Shown piece after piece: positions 17,240-26,353 of a stretch of 64,000 nt of DNA. Positions within the stretch are counted from its first letter, which is position 1. Every line of letters begins with the position of its first letter. The translations under genes were made by a program, and so were the position numbers. Location: NCBI GenBank assembly GCA_002707495.1, contig PAMZ01000003.1:124001-188000 (forward strand). The letters run 5' to 3'. The stretch comes from Halobacteriovoraceae bacterium. GTDB lineage: Bacteria > Bdellovibrionota > Bacteriovoracia > Bacteriovoracales > Bacteriovoracaceae. Below the pieces are notes generated by a model. That model had not been told where the DNA came from. It did no database searches and saw only the letters and a list, made by a program, of their open reading frames with translations.

Positions 17240-18187
17240 ATGGAATCAATCCTTTCTGCAAACAACCTCACCTTCCGATACGACTCGAGAAAGCCTGATG
17301 GAGTCCTGGATATAGATTTTGAGTTGAAAGCTGGACAAATTCTAGCTCTCCTTGGTCCTTCCGGGTCAGGAAAGACTACTCTTTTAAAGTTATTATCAGG
17401 AGAACTTGAACCACAATCAGGACATATTGAGAGAAAATCAAATTTAAAATTAGGTTTTGTAAAACAGCGGATTGAGAAACTTGACTCCGACACGGTTTAT
17501 GATTTTCTCTTTAAAAGTCTAAGCTCGATAGAGGAAGAGATAAAGCGAGAGAATCAAATTCGATCAGTGCTTTCTCAACTTGATCTTACCAATGAAATAT
17601 ACTCTACACTTGACTGTCTTTCTGGAGGGCAACTTCAAAGAGTCTCCATTGCCGCCGCATTAGCAAAAAACCCTCAAATTCTCTTTTTTGATGAACCATT
17701 TGCTAATCTTGACTGGTCTCTCAAAGAAGACCTCTTACAAGAAGTCTTACCTATTATAAAAGAGAGAGGCATTTCGGTTATTTGGACGACTCATCATTAT
17801 CAAGAAGTTTTCCCCCATGCAGATGAAATTCTTCTGATAAATTCTGGAGAAATACAAGCCAAGGCTACTCCTCAAGACCTCTATTTTAAACCTCAAAATA
17901 TTTTTACTGCATTATACTTCGGGAAGAATAATGTCTTGCCAGGGAGTTTTTTCCAGGAAAAAGCTGAGTTAGTCGTATTGAGGCCTTGTGATATAGAGGT
18001 TTCTTTAAAGCCACTGCCAAGTTATATTCAAGGACTTGTTTTAAAAAGCGAAAATTATGGAGCTTACAGTCTTTGGAATGTTCAAGTTAAAGATCAAGAA
18101 CTTTGGGTTCAAGTTCAACCTCACTTGACTACGGAAAGTATTGTCTATCTCAACTGGGATAGTCGAAAACTCCATCTGCTTGGCTAG
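17240..18187 (+). CDS. ABC transporter ATP-binding protein
   Basis: The 315-residue protein has Walker A GPSGSGKTT (39-47), signature LSGGQ (near 127), Walker B ILFFDEP (near 150), the H-loop TTHHYQ and a C-terminal OB/TOBE-like domain (about 225-315, starting ELVVLRPCDIEV). The TOBE extension is typical of importers of the polyamine/iron/sulfate (CUT1-like) group. No permease or binding-protein gene lies in the window, so it is an orphan ATPase here. It lies 17 bases after the MFS gene and 32 before aroC; no ribosome site is obvious. Confidence 0.83.
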   Translation: MESILSANNLTFRYDSRKPDGVLDIDFELKAGQILALLGPSGSGKTTLLKLLSGELEPQSGHIERKSNLKLGFVKQRIEKLDSDTVYDFLFKSLSSIEEEIKRENQIRSVLSQLDLTNEIYSTLDCLSGGQLQRVSIAAALAKNPQILFFDEPFANLDWSLKEDLLQEVLPIIKERGISVIWTTHHYQEVFPHADEILLINSGEIQAKATPQDLYFKPQNIFTALYFGKNNVLPGSFFQEKAELVVLRPCDIEVSLKPLPSYIQGLVLKSENYGAYSLWNVQVKDQELWVQVQPHLTTESIVYLNWDSRKLHLLG

Positions 18188-18219
18188 ACAGTACTCCATA
18201 AAAAGGGATAAGCTTAGAT

Positions 18220-19194
18220 ATGCGCGGTAATAGCTTCGGACAATTATTTACGATAACAACATTTGGTGAGTCTCATGGTCCAGCCTTAGGCTGTGTCATA
18301 GATGGGATGCCTTCAAATATTGAAGTGTCGATAGCAAATCTTCAACTGGAACTGGATAAAAGACGGCCAGGAAGACTAGATGTTTCTACCTCAAGAAACG
18401 AAGCTGATCAGCCTGAAATTCTGTCCGGAGTTTTCGAAGGAAAAACTCTTGGTACCCCCATTTGTATCGTCATTAGAAATCAAAATCAGCGTTCAAAAGA
18501 TTACGAAAAACTACGTGAAGAATATCGCCCAGGACATGCAGATAAGACAACTCAGCAAAAATATGGCATCCGCGACCATAGAGGCGGAGGGAGAGCTAGT
18601 GGACGAGAGACAGTAGCACGAGTCATTGGAGGATATTTTGCTGGATTGATAGTTAAAGATATTCGAGTTCAAGCTTATATTTCTCAGATTGGAAAATTTC
18701 AAGCGCATGAGTTTCGAGAAAAAGACAAACTAGGATTTGCTGATCCCTCTCAAACCAAAGAATTGGAAAGTTTTCTCTTGGATCTAAAAAAGAAAGGAGA
18801 ATCCATCGGAGGAAGTATCTTTTTAAGAATACAAAATTGTCCTCCTGGTTTAGGTGATCCGGTCTTTGATAAGTTTAAATCTATATTGTCACACGCTTTA
18901 TTAAGTATAGGCAGTTGTATGTCAGTCGAGTTTGGTAGAGGCCGAGAATTCGCTGAGCTCTATGGATCCGAAATTTCTGAAGACTCTAAAAATTTTTCAG
19001 GTATCGAAGGTGGTATCACTAATGGAGATGAAATCTATTGCGTTTTAAGCTTTAAAGCTCCCTCAACAATTGGAGAAAAAGCTAAAGAAGGACGACATGA
19101 CCCTTGTATTCTCCCGCGAGTTGTTCCTGTCGTTGAGGCAATGACCAAGATTACTCTGGCCGATCTCTATTTGAGTCAGCGCGCTTTTGGTTAA
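18220..19194 (+). CDS. aroC: Chorismate synthase
   Basis: This enzyme converts 5-enolpyruvylshikimate 3-phosphate to chorismate, using reduced FMN. The 324-residue protein has all three family signatures: GESHGPALGCVIDGMP near residue 17, RPGHADKTTQQKYGIRDHRGGGRASGRET (about 103-131; basic FMN/substrate site), and RHDPCILPRVVPVVEAM near the end. It is a little shorter than the usual 350-360 residues; the C-terminus ends soon after the last signature. Its last 44 bases overlap the convergent sulfatase-family gene. Chorismate also feeds pabB at 60 kb. Confidence 0.95.
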   Translation: MRGNSFGQLFTITTFGESHGPALGCVIDGMPSNIEVSIANLQLELDKRRPGRLDVSTSRNEADQPEILSGVFEGKTLGTPICIVIRNQNQRSKDYEKLREEYRPGHADKTTQQKYGIRDHRGGGRASGRETVARVIGGYFAGLIVKDIRVQAYISQIGKFQAHEFREKDKLGFADPSQTKELESFLLDLKKKGESIGGSIFLRIQNCPPGLGDPVFDKFKSILSHALLSIGSCMSVEFGRGREFAELYGSEISEDSKNFSGIEGGITNGDEIYCVLSFKAPSTIGEKAKEGRHDPCILPRVVPVVEAMTKITLADLYLSQRAFG

Positions 19195-21178
19195 AAGTAT
19201 AGCGAAGATAGAAATCTGCAACTGATAATGTCGATCTATAGCGTAAACCTAAATCTTGAATCTCTGAAATGGGCTCTGGTGAAACTCTTCTTTCATTGGT
19301 CCAACTATAATACTTATTTTTATACCAGATACCTTTCTTAGTAGCGACAACAGTTCCATTAATGGCTATTGGGTTGTTTGAGGCAAAAATATCTTCTCCA
19401 AAACTTAGAAACTTAGTATCTGATAGAGCTCTATTGTAAATTGTGGTCATAATATCTTCGTGTCCAGCAATTTGAAGAGGATCATATTTTTTCGGTTTTA
19501 GTTTTTCAGGAAAATAAAAGTACAAAGGAACAGTATACTTAAGGTAGGCTTCATCAGATTCATAAGTAAGAAAGCTAAAAAAATTATGATCCCCAGTGAC
19601 AGCAATAATTGTATTGGGATATTTCTCTTTAATCGAAGAAATAAATTCTGCTAATTTTTGATTTGCATATTGGTAAGCTGTGAACCGTTCATTGAGAAGT
19701 TCTCTTTCTCTATTCACTCTAAGATCTAACTCAGGAGGAAGATTTAATTTTGTCGTTTTGTAGGTAGCAGGGACTTCAAACGGAGGATGATTTGATGTAG
19801 ATAACATAAACATAAACTGAGGAGTATTTGAGTCGAGCTTTTTCAACGCATAATCAAAAAGAAATTCATCATAAACTCCCCACTCATTTCCGATTTTGCC
19901 CTGCAAAGAAAGGGCACCTTTAAGTGCATTTTCACCTTCAACAGAATCATAGCCTTGTCTTCTAAAGTATCTCCCTATATTTCTCCATGACAGTTTTCCT
20001 CCATAGAGAAAATGAGTTTCATAGCCTCTTCGTTGAAAAGGTATATGAGCTCCACTCTCCAGCGCGAGATCTAGATAACGACTTTCGGATAAAAATCTCG
20101 CTCCTCTACGGTGGGGAATATTAGTCGCCAAACCTACAAGTGAACCGATAGTTCCATTATCGGCGGGAAGGGTGTAGGGAATATAAATATCCTGGTCAAA
20201 ATGCTCTTTTAAGTTACCGAGCAAATCAAACTGATCATTCTGGTATTGAAGCCAAAAACTTCCAAAACTTTCCATAAGAATCACAATGACGTGAGGTTTA
20301 TTATTTTCAAGTTTTTCGTTTACCGTTGTTTTCCTCCAAAGAAGGTTGATGAGCTCATTTTCAGGAGTCCGCGACAAATCGAGTCCTAGATAATCAGAAA
20401 AGGCATCCTGGATACTCTTTCTATAACCCAACTGGTTTGCCAGGTTGAAGTTGAGACTCGTTGTCTCTTTTCGCATTTGATAGGTTTGTTCTAATGCCAT
20501 CACTCCATTTCGAGACAATTGATTTATAAACTCAGAAGAGGAAAAGTCGGCAAACTTAGGAGATAAAACGAATTCACCATATCCTCCTCGAATGGCTCCG
20601 ATAAAAAGACCCAGACTGATGATTACGAGAGGAAGCTTTTTTAGATTAGATATTCGCTTAAACTTCTTGGCCCGAATGAATAACCTTCTCGTTGAAAAGA
20701 CTAATAAATAGAGATAAACCAATACCCCTCCAGCCATAGGGACGACGGGATAATCCTTCCAAATACTTTCAAGTATGGCTGCCGTATCATCTTCAAAAAA
20801 GCCAAAAAACAGTATATTTATATGATCCTGAAAGAAAGAGTAAAATGCCAGATCAGCGACAACCACAGTGATAATCACTATCCCTGCGAAGATAAACCAG
20901 ATTTGATTTAATAAGACTGAGAAATTAAAGACCGATTTAAAGGGAAGCAGATTTAAGAAAATCCAAATTAGGTAGAGGGGTAAAAATAAGTAGCTTAAAA
21001 CGATGACATCATATCTGGCCCCAAGAAATAGGGCTTTTAAAATCTCATCACTGCGCTCATCAATAATTTCTGGGGTTCCAAAATAGAAAAGAAAAAATAA
21101 CCTCGTAATGAAAAAAATGAACAGGTAAAAAAGATAATTCTTAAATAAATTTATTAGTCCACTAAATTCATTTTTCAT
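19151..21178 (-). CDS. LtaS/MdoB-like membrane phospho-transferase (sulfatase fold)
   Basis: The 675-residue protein has about five N-terminal membrane helices (to about residue 175) and a periplasmic sulfatase-fold domain from about 285: HVIVILMESFGSFW (metal Glu), the nucleophile Thr in ADNGTIGSL near 341, STSNHPPF and the metal-binding VTGDHNFF. Members move phosphoglycerol or phosphoethanolamine from lipids onto glucans, teichoic acids or lipid A. In a Gram-negative cell, glucan or lipid decoration is most likely. The start at 21178 forms an ATGA overlap with the MATE stop. The 3' end overlaps aroC by 44 bases. Confidence 0.83.
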   Translation of the reverse strand: MKNEFSGLINLFKNYLFYLFIFFITRLFFLFYFGTPEIIDERSDEILKALFLGARYDVIVLSYLFLPLYLIWIFLNLLPFKSVFNFSVLLNQIWFIFAGIVIITVVVADLAFYSFFQDHINILFFGFFEDDTAAILESIWKDYPVVPMAGGVLVYLYLLVFSTRRLFIRAKKFKRISNLKKLPLVIISLGLFIGAIRGGYGEFVLSPKFADFSSSEFINQLSRNGVMALEQTYQMRKETTSLNFNLANQLGYRKSIQDAFSDYLGLDLSRTPENELINLLWRKTTVNEKLENNKPHVIVILMESFGSFWLQYQNDQFDLLGNLKEHFDQDIYIPYTLPADNGTIGSLVGLATNIPHRRGARFLSESRYLDLALESGAHIPFQRRGYETHFLYGGKLSWRNIGRYFRRQGYDSVEGENALKGALSLQGKIGNEWGVYDEFLFDYALKKLDSNTPQFMFMLSTSNHPPFEVPATYKTTKLNLPPELDLRVNRERELLNERFTAYQYANQKLAEFISSIKEKYPNTIIAVTGDHNFFSFLTYESDEAYLKYTVPLYFYFPEKLKPKKYDPLQIAGHEDIMTTIYNRALSDTKFLSFGEDIFASNNPIAINGTVVATKKGIWYKNKYYSWTNERRVSPEPISEIQDLGLRYRSTLSVADFYLRYTFNQKRADSNRDRPE

Positions 21179-22515
21179 TTCAATAAAACTTTCTTTTTTA
21201 GTTGAGAGGTTATGATTATCCAACTGAATACACCTATAAGCAAGTTGGTAAGAAAATGGGCTCCAATAACACCTTCTATCTCGAAAAAAGCTCCCCCCAG
21301 GCTAACAGCAGGAATAAAAATAATTATCAAATGCAGTGTTCCTAAAATGACAGACATTCCAGGCTTACCAATGGCATTATAAAAAGAGCTAATCATTAAT
21401 CTAACACTTAAAAAGGCAAAGGTCACAGGGACCCACAAGAGATACTTTCCACCAACTTCAATAACATCTTTTGCAGGATTGAATATTTCAATTATTTCAA
21501 ATCTAAACAAAGCGAGCAGGAGTGCAATCGCCAAGCACCAGACAAAACTTAGGAAATAGCTAGACTTCATAATCTGTTGAACTCGATCAAATTGTTTGGC
21601 TCCATAGTTTTGACCCACCAGAGGAGCTAATGCAGAGGATAGCGCGTAAATATAAATCAAAGAAAACGACTCAATTCGATTGACCACCCCATAAGCAGCA
21701 ATTTCGGCTTTACCAAATCTAGCCACTATGCCTGTGGCCACCGCTATGGCCAAAGGAGAGAGAAGATTTGTGCCTGCGGTGGGAATAGCGATATGAATGA
21801 TTTTTTTCCAACTTGATAGAGCTTCAGCAAAACGAGGAATACGCCAATCAATCATTCTGAATTTGAAATGCAGGTAATAAAGTGATGCTATCAAGGTCAC
21901 CGCTCTGGCAATCACTGTTGCGATAGCCGCTCCTTTTACTCCATAAGCGGGTATGAAAGACCATCCAAAAATAAAAATAGGATCCAAAATAATATTTGTT
22001 ATAGCCGCAACAAACATTATTGTTGAAGCTATTTTCATTTCTCCAGCTGCTCGAATAGCACCATTTCCCGCCATAGGAACCGTAAGAAAAACCATTCCTG
22101 GCAGCCACACTTCCATATAACTTCTCACAATCGGAAGAGTCTCTTCGGTTGCTCCCAAAACTTTAAACACTGGGTCGATCAATTGAAGACCAACTACGAT
22201 TGAGACGATAACGATTAACAACCCGAAGGTAAGCCCATCCGAAGTATATCGGCGAACTCGATCCAAATCATCCTCACCTAAACTTCTTGATACTACTGAT
22301 GACACTGCTGTGGCGGTGCCAAGTGCCAAGCTAAAGAAAATCATGACCACAGGAAAAGTTAGACTAATAGCAGCAAGCTCTGTAATTCCCAATTGCCCGA
22401 TAAAATATGTGTCAGCGATATTAAAAGCAATGACCGAAAGCATCCCCCAGGTCATCGGAATACTGAGTGAGAGGATTGTCTTTAATATTGGTCCTCGAGT
22501 GAGGTCTTTACTCAT
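21175..22515 (-). CDS. MATE family efflux transporter
   Basis: The 446-residue protein has 12 predicted membrane helices in two similar halves and the MATE opening SKDLTRGPILKTILSLSIPMTWGMLSVIAFNIADTYFIGQLG; G-NYGAKQ in the second half also fits. It probably exports cationic compounds using a sodium or proton gradient. The ATG at 22515 has GGAAAAA upstream; an in-frame TTG at 22536 would add seven residues. It is coupled to the LtaS-like gene by ATGA and divergent from the receiver gene at 22583. Confidence 0.9.
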   Translation of the reverse strand: MSKDLTRGPILKTILSLSIPMTWGMLSVIAFNIADTYFIGQLGITELAAISLTFPVVMIFFSLALGTATAVSSVVSRSLGEDDLDRVRRYTSDGLTFGLLIVIVSIVVGLQLIDPVFKVLGATEETLPIVRSYMEVWLPGMVFLTVPMAGNGAIRAAGEMKIASTIMFVAAITNIILDPIFIFGWSFIPAYGVKGAAIATVIARAVTLIASLYYLHFKFRMIDWRIPRFAEALSSWKKIIHIAIPTAGTNLLSPLAIAVATGIVARFGKAEIAAYGVVNRIESFSLIYIYALSSALAPLVGQNYGAKQFDRVQQIMKSSYFLSFVWCLAIALLLALFRFEIIEIFNPAKDVIEVGGKYLLWVPVTFAFLSVRLMISSFYNAIGKPGMSVILGTLHLIIIFIPAVSLGGAFFEIEGVIGAHFLTNLLIGVFSWIIITSQLKKKVLLK

Positions 22516-22582
22516 TTTTAAAATTTTTCCTATCAAAACTGCTTTACAGTATTATAATGAGGTAAAAACATGGAGTCTATTT

Positions 22583-23035
22583 GTGAAGATGGAGCTGAGG
22601 CCGGGGCAGAAACTGAGTGTTTTGGTCGTAGATGATGAGGAAGATATTCGTGAAACTCTGAGAATGTTTCTCGAGATGATGGAGTTGTTCACCTTTATAG
22701 TCGAAGCGGTAGACGGTTCAGACGGATTTAAAAAAGCTCAAATCCAACAATTCGATCTCATCATAACTGATCTCACCATGCCAAAAATGAAGGGTATTGA
22801 ACTGATCTCAAATTATCAGGCTTATGAAAACTCCCTCAAACGAGAAAAGAAAACACCTTTTATTATTCTTTCGGCAAATGTCGGCGCAGCAGAAGTAAAA
22901 TTGGCAATCGAAATGGGTGTAAGAAACGTTGTCACCAAGCCATGTACAGCTGACGCATTTGTCTCAAAAGTCCAAGAAGTACTTAAAAAGAACTCTAGAG
23001 AAAAACTAAAGATCACCAAATCTGAAGAGAGTTAG
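22583..23035 (+). CDS. Stand-alone response-regulator receiver protein
   Basis: This CheY-like single-domain protein of 150 residues has the acid pair D17/D18 (VVDDEED), phospho-acceptor D63 (IITDLTMPK), and Ser in ILSAN and Lys in TKPCTAD. It is followed by a basic tail (SREKLKITKSEES). A long in-frame extension to 22310 is only the antisense of the MATE gene. GTG at 22583 is preferred over ATG at 22589 because GGAG lies seven bases before it. The stop overlaps the convergent sensor-like gene by four bases (TTAG). Confidence 0.85.
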   Translation: MKMELRPGQKLSVLVVDDEEDIRETLRMFLEMMELFTFIVEAVDGSDGFKKAQIQQFDLIITDLTMPKMKGIELISNYQAYENSLKREKKTPFIILSANVGAAEVKLAIEMGVRNVVTKPCTADAFVSKVQEVLKKNSREKLKITKSEES

Positions 23036-24384
23036 GCATCCATTTGAGAGTCTAGATAATTCCTGATCTGACGCTTAGAACCTTTTACAATATTAACTTC
23101 ACGCTCCGACGTCTTATGCGTCTTCACATTCGATTGAGGATGCGCACGCTCAAAAATAAGCTCTAATTCAGAAGTCTGTGTTTGTTTTTTTGAGTTCGTT
23201 CTATTTCTAATTGATACTTTTGCCTCAGAGTCAGTCAGAAGCTCTCTTAGGAGAATCAACTCTAGGGCCGTGTCAGCTTGAGCTTCACCTCCATTCATAA
23301 AATCAAGCTCAGATTGATTAAAAGAATGTCCAGGTATTTTCACTTTGCAATAGGCAATTCCGCCTAGAGCTTTTGACTTAATTTCAACCTTTTCTCCGTT
23401 ATCCATAGCGAAACTAAACAACGACAAAAGTAATTGCTCCAGTGGCTCTTCCTTTGAAAACACAGAGAACTCTTCACTCAAATCTGTCTCAAGAATAACT
23501 CCATTTTCAAAGGCCTTATCTTGAACCCCATCTAGCGCACTATTAAAACTTGTTTGAAAATTCGCAATACTTCTTTCAGGAGTGCCTTTTGGAAGCTCAA
23601 TCTCATAGACCGTTTCTTCACCCATGGTATTCATTTTTAATAGAGAGTCCTCTAAACGCTCTACTTCCTTAGCCAGGTCACCATACTCTGAAGCAAAAAA
23701 AGCTTTAATATTTGGAGTCTCAACTAAATCAAACAACCTATCTATCACAGCACCAGCTGAATGAGCTTGTTTATCTAGCGCTTGAACTTCTCTCATTCGC
23801 GTCTTTTCTCTATAAATTGTAACAAAGCTTATTAACCCAAAGCCGACCAAAGAGAGAATTACGATAGCAAATGAATAAGTGGTTTGTGACCTTGCTTGAG
23901 CAAGAGACCCCATGATCATTGAGTCTAGTTGATTTCTAAGACTCTCAAGTTCCGAATATTTGTCGATAATATTGGATTGATAAATATCTACTTCCCCTTG
24001 CATGGAAGAGAGTCGATTTAATTTTTGATCAAACCAATGATAATCTGACTGAAGATTATTTAGGATCTTTGCCATGGGTGCAGCGACCACAGACTTTAAA
24101 TCGTCCAGACAACTTGAAGTCATTTTTTTAAAATCATCTGTTAAAAATTGAGAGCCTTTATCTTGAACCATCAAAGCAGTAAAGGTTTGAGTAATTCTTT
24201 GGAAACAAATATCATTTCCAGATTTTGCCTGGGTCATTTGGTTGACATTCTGCCCGGCCTGAAAAAGCAATGTAGAGCCAGCAATTAAGCCAGTTAAACA
24301 AATTCCAGTGAATGAGATAAGCCCTCTTCTTGAGGTGAGATGCGAGATGATTCTTTCCATAATATTCTCCAGTATCAGTTCCAT
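23032..24384 (-). CDS. Membrane sensor protein with degenerate histidine-kinase-like module
   Basis: The 450-residue protein has a membrane helix near 24-42, a periplasmic helical domain (about 45-165), a second helix near 170-192 and a cytoplasmic part. The cytoplasmic part resembles a kinase dimerisation plus ATPase layout (FSFAMDNGEKVEIKSKALGGIAYCKVKIPGHSF), but no phospho-accepting His box and no proper G1/G2 glycine boxes are visible, so catalysis is doubtful. It may be a phosphatase-like or pseudokinase partner of the convergent receiver. Two starts (24384 and 24360) both have ribosome sites (GGGGAG, GGAG). Confidence 0.65.
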   Translation of the reverse strand: MELILENIMERIISHLTSRRGLISFTGICLTGLIAGSTLLFQAGQNVNQMTQAKSGNDICFQRITQTFTALMVQDKGSQFLTDDFKKMTSSCLDDLKSVVAAPMAKILNNLQSDYHWFDQKLNRLSSMQGEVDIYQSNIIDKYSELESLRNQLDSMIMGSLAQARSQTTYSFAIVILSLVGFGLISFVTIYREKTRMREVQALDKQAHSAGAVIDRLFDLVETPNIKAFFASEYGDLAKEVERLEDSLLKMNTMGEETVYEIELPKGTPERSIANFQTSFNSALDGVQDKAFENGVILETDLSEEFSVFSKEEPLEQLLLSLFSFAMDNGEKVEIKSKALGGIAYCKVKIPGHSFNQSELDFMNGGEAQADTALELILLRELLTDSEAKVSIRNRTNSKKQTQTSELELIFERAHPQSNVKTHKTSEREVNIVKGSKRQIRNYLDSQMDA

Positions 24385-24526
24385 TTGATACTCCCCATCA
24401 TTCTCTCAGTACTGACAAACCATCGTCAAGCATAGCAAATATTCCGCATCAGTAATTTCAAACACTTAGATCTGTGAAGTTTTTTCAAATTTTAGGCAAT
24501 TTTAACAAATTCCGTATCTGGCCGTA

Positions 24527-24532
24527 TATAAT
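24527..24532 (+). promoter_or_regulatory. -10 box giving a near-leaderless start
   Basis: A perfect TATAAT ends five bases before the ATG at 24538, with no ribosome site between. Confidence 0.5.
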
Positions 24533-24537
24533 TACTT

Positions 24538-25377
24538 ATGTTTGCGGAGAGACGAATTCCATTTTCCGTTTGTTTGAGTCTGATAGTTCATGGGCTGCTC
24601 TTTGGCTTTGCTCTGCTTCCCGATATATTCCCTAAAGATATGATCAAAATGGGAACCTCAGCGCATAAATTTAAAGTCAGCAGGATCAAGTCAGAGTCTC
24701 CCTTAGAAAGCAATCTTATTTCTCCAAAAGCACCTCAACCAAAAATAACCCCTGTCCCACAAATTAATAAAAAACGAGATCTTAGTTTAAAGGACCTCGC
24801 TGCCAGCTTTGACAGTGTTTCAACCTCCCAGGCCGCCCCCTCTAAAAAACCTACAAACGATAAACCTGGACTAAGAAGTAATAGCGGCAATGGTATTAAT
24901 TATCTAGGCAAGTCTGTGAAACAAGATTTAAAAATGAGTCAAATGAACCTCATTCCCCCTGCAGTAAGACAGCAGTTACAAAATACATTTAGCTCTATTC
25001 AAGTTGATCGAGAAAGCGCTGATACGGACGAACTTAATAAAGACGAGTTAGTATTTTATAGTTTCTTTAATCGAGTTGGTGAAGCTTACTTACACGCTTT
25101 TGTTGAGGAAATAAATGCTTATCAAAAGCGCTATCCAAGCAAAAAGTATTCACTCCCCTTTCCTGAAGAACCAACTGAAGTCATGGCCGAAATAACCTAT
25201 GACGAGAATGGAGACATCTTGCGAATTAAAACATTGAGGTGGTCGGACGTAGGCTATTTCCAAGATTTTTTCATGAACGTCATGCAAGCCCTAGATGCCC
25301 TTCCAAACCCTCCGGATGAGTTGATAAAACCTGACGGTACATTTTCCATTAAGTACAGTTTGAAAATTAAAATTTAA
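24538..25377 (+). CDS. TonB-like periplasm-spanning protein
   Basis: The 279-residue protein has a short cytoplasmic start, one membrane helix (about 9-28), a Pro/Lys/Ser-rich linker (about 50-120) and a C-terminal domain (about 165-279) with the TonB-like pattern AEITYDENGDILRIKTLRWS...FFMNVMQALDALPNPPDELIKPDGTFSIKYSLKIKI. It probably transmits inner-membrane energy or acts in an envelope-spanning machine; no ExbB/ExbD is adjacent. No ribosome site is seen, and TATAAT lies five bases before the ATG. Its last 11 bases overlap the convergent small gene. Confidence 0.75.
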   Translation: MFAERRIPFSVCLSLIVHGLLFGFALLPDIFPKDMIKMGTSAHKFKVSRIKSESPLESNLISPKAPQPKITPVPQINKKRDLSLKDLAASFDSVSTSQAAPSKKPTNDKPGLRSNSGNGINYLGKSVKQDLKMSQMNLIPPAVRQQLQNTFSSIQVDRESADTDELNKDELVFYSFFNRVGEAYLHAFVEEINAYQKRYPSKKYSLPFPEEPTEVMAEITYDENGDILRIKTLRWSDVGYFQDFFMNVMQALDALPNPPDELIKPDGTFSIKYSLKIKI

Positions 25378-25690
25378 TTGTAAAAACTGGTTTAGCTAAG
25401 AATTCACGAATTTGGGTTTTCCAGTCCACCTGATCAATTTCAAGAAGGTCTTGATTAATTCCACGGATTTCAGCATTTAAAGCTGTCTTTTCGTCTTTTC
25501 TCAATTTTTCTTGGGGAATCATTTGCAAGAGAAAATCTCTTTCTTGCACTTTCCTATCATAATAATATTGATAAATTTTGTCCGAGCCAACAATCTCTTC
25601 TACCGAAGGCACATCCTTAGCCTTTAGCGTTCCGTTGACATAAGAGGCAATCATTTGTTTTTTGGTTTCACTAGTAAAATTATTATGCAC
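25367..25690 (-). CDS. Small protein coupled to the ECF-like sigma gene; possible anti-sigma factor
   Basis: The 107-residue charged helical protein has no cysteine, signal or membrane helix. It starts eight bases before the end of the sigma-like gene, the usual layout of a sigma/anti-sigma pair. The start (NNFTSETKKQMIASYVNGTLKAKDVPSVEEIV) has the size and helical look of an anti-sigma N-terminal domain, but the His/Cys zinc motif is absent. Function is inferred from position only. Confidence 0.6.
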   Translation of the reverse strand: MHNNFTSETKKQMIASYVNGTLKAKDVPSVEEIVGSDKIYQYYYDRKVQERDFLLQMIPQEKLRKDEKTALNAEIRGINQDLLEIDQVDWKTQIREFLAKPVFTIKF

Positions 25691-26201
25691 GATCTCCCTC
25701 CCGATAGAGGCTTTCGATATCCCCTACCATCATTTGTCTCGCATTATAGTAAAACTCTAATGTTCTATGCCTTTCAAGACCGAAGATCTCCTGCAGGTCT
25801 TCGATTGAAAATCCTTTCACTTCTTTGAGATAAAAAATGGCCCTTGGAAAAAGTCCCATTGAGAAAAAGCATTTGTATTCCTCACTTATGGGATTTGTAC
25901 TAAAAGAATCAATCTGACTAGAACCTTCATTCAAAGATTCAGGGCCTCTTTTCATTGCTAATTCTAATGTTTCACTTAAAAGCTCGTGATAAAGAAACTT
26001 TTTTATCGCCCTTCTTTGAGTTTTATCAAGTGGATCTAACTCTTTTTTCTGAAGAAAACGTTTTTCACGAACTAGATACACGGTATAGGCATCCATTAAA
26101 AGTTCTCGAGCTATAGCTCGATCACCTGTTAATATATAACTGAAACCAAATAGAGGTTGGACCAATTCATCCATGAGATTATTGAGCTGATATTGCTTCA
26201 T
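25683..26201 (-). CDS. ECF-like sigma factor
   Basis: The 172-residue protein has an N-terminal region-2-like part (LVQPLFGFSYILTGDRAIARELLMDAYTVYLVREKRFL) and a C-terminal region-4-like helix-turn-helix (GLFPRAIFYLKEVKGFSIEDLQEIFGLERHRTLEFYYNAR), the two-domain layout of ECF sigma factors. The conserved DAE/ARN-type words are altered, so it is a divergent member. No ribosome site is present; TAAACT six bases before the ATG could give a leaderless mRNA. It is divergent from a lipoprotein gene that may be a target. Confidence 0.6.
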   Translation of the reverse strand: MKQYQLNNLMDELVQPLFGFSYILTGDRAIARELLMDAYTVYLVREKRFLQKKELDPLDKTQRRAIKKFLYHELLSETLELAMKRGPESLNEGSSQIDSFSTNPISEEYKCFFSMGLFPRAIFYLKEVKGFSIEDLQEIFGLERHRTLEFYYNARQMMVGDIESLYREGDRA

Positions 26202-26306
26202 ATTAAAAGTTTAGAGAAATCCTGTTAGATAAGCAAACAAATGCGTCGGCAACTATTCTCACCAGAACGTATTTTCAAGCACTTGAAGATTCTCTTACGT
26301 AAAAAC

Positions 26307-26334
26307 TAAGGTTTGTGGGTATTTTGACCGATAA
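26307..26334 (+). promoter_or_regulatory. Weak FliA-like promoter before the lipoprotein gene
   Basis: TAAG (26307-26310), 16 bases, ACCGATAA (26327-26334); compare the FliA consensus TAAA-N15-GCCGATAA. The ATG at 26354 lies 20 bases on, with a good ribosome site. Confidence 0.35.
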
Positions 26335-26353
26335 TACTATGAGAGGATTTAGT

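Noticed and set aside
22310..22582. 91-residue extension of the receiver protein
   Set aside because: It is the antisense of the conserved MATE N-terminus; the receiver fold starts after 22583.
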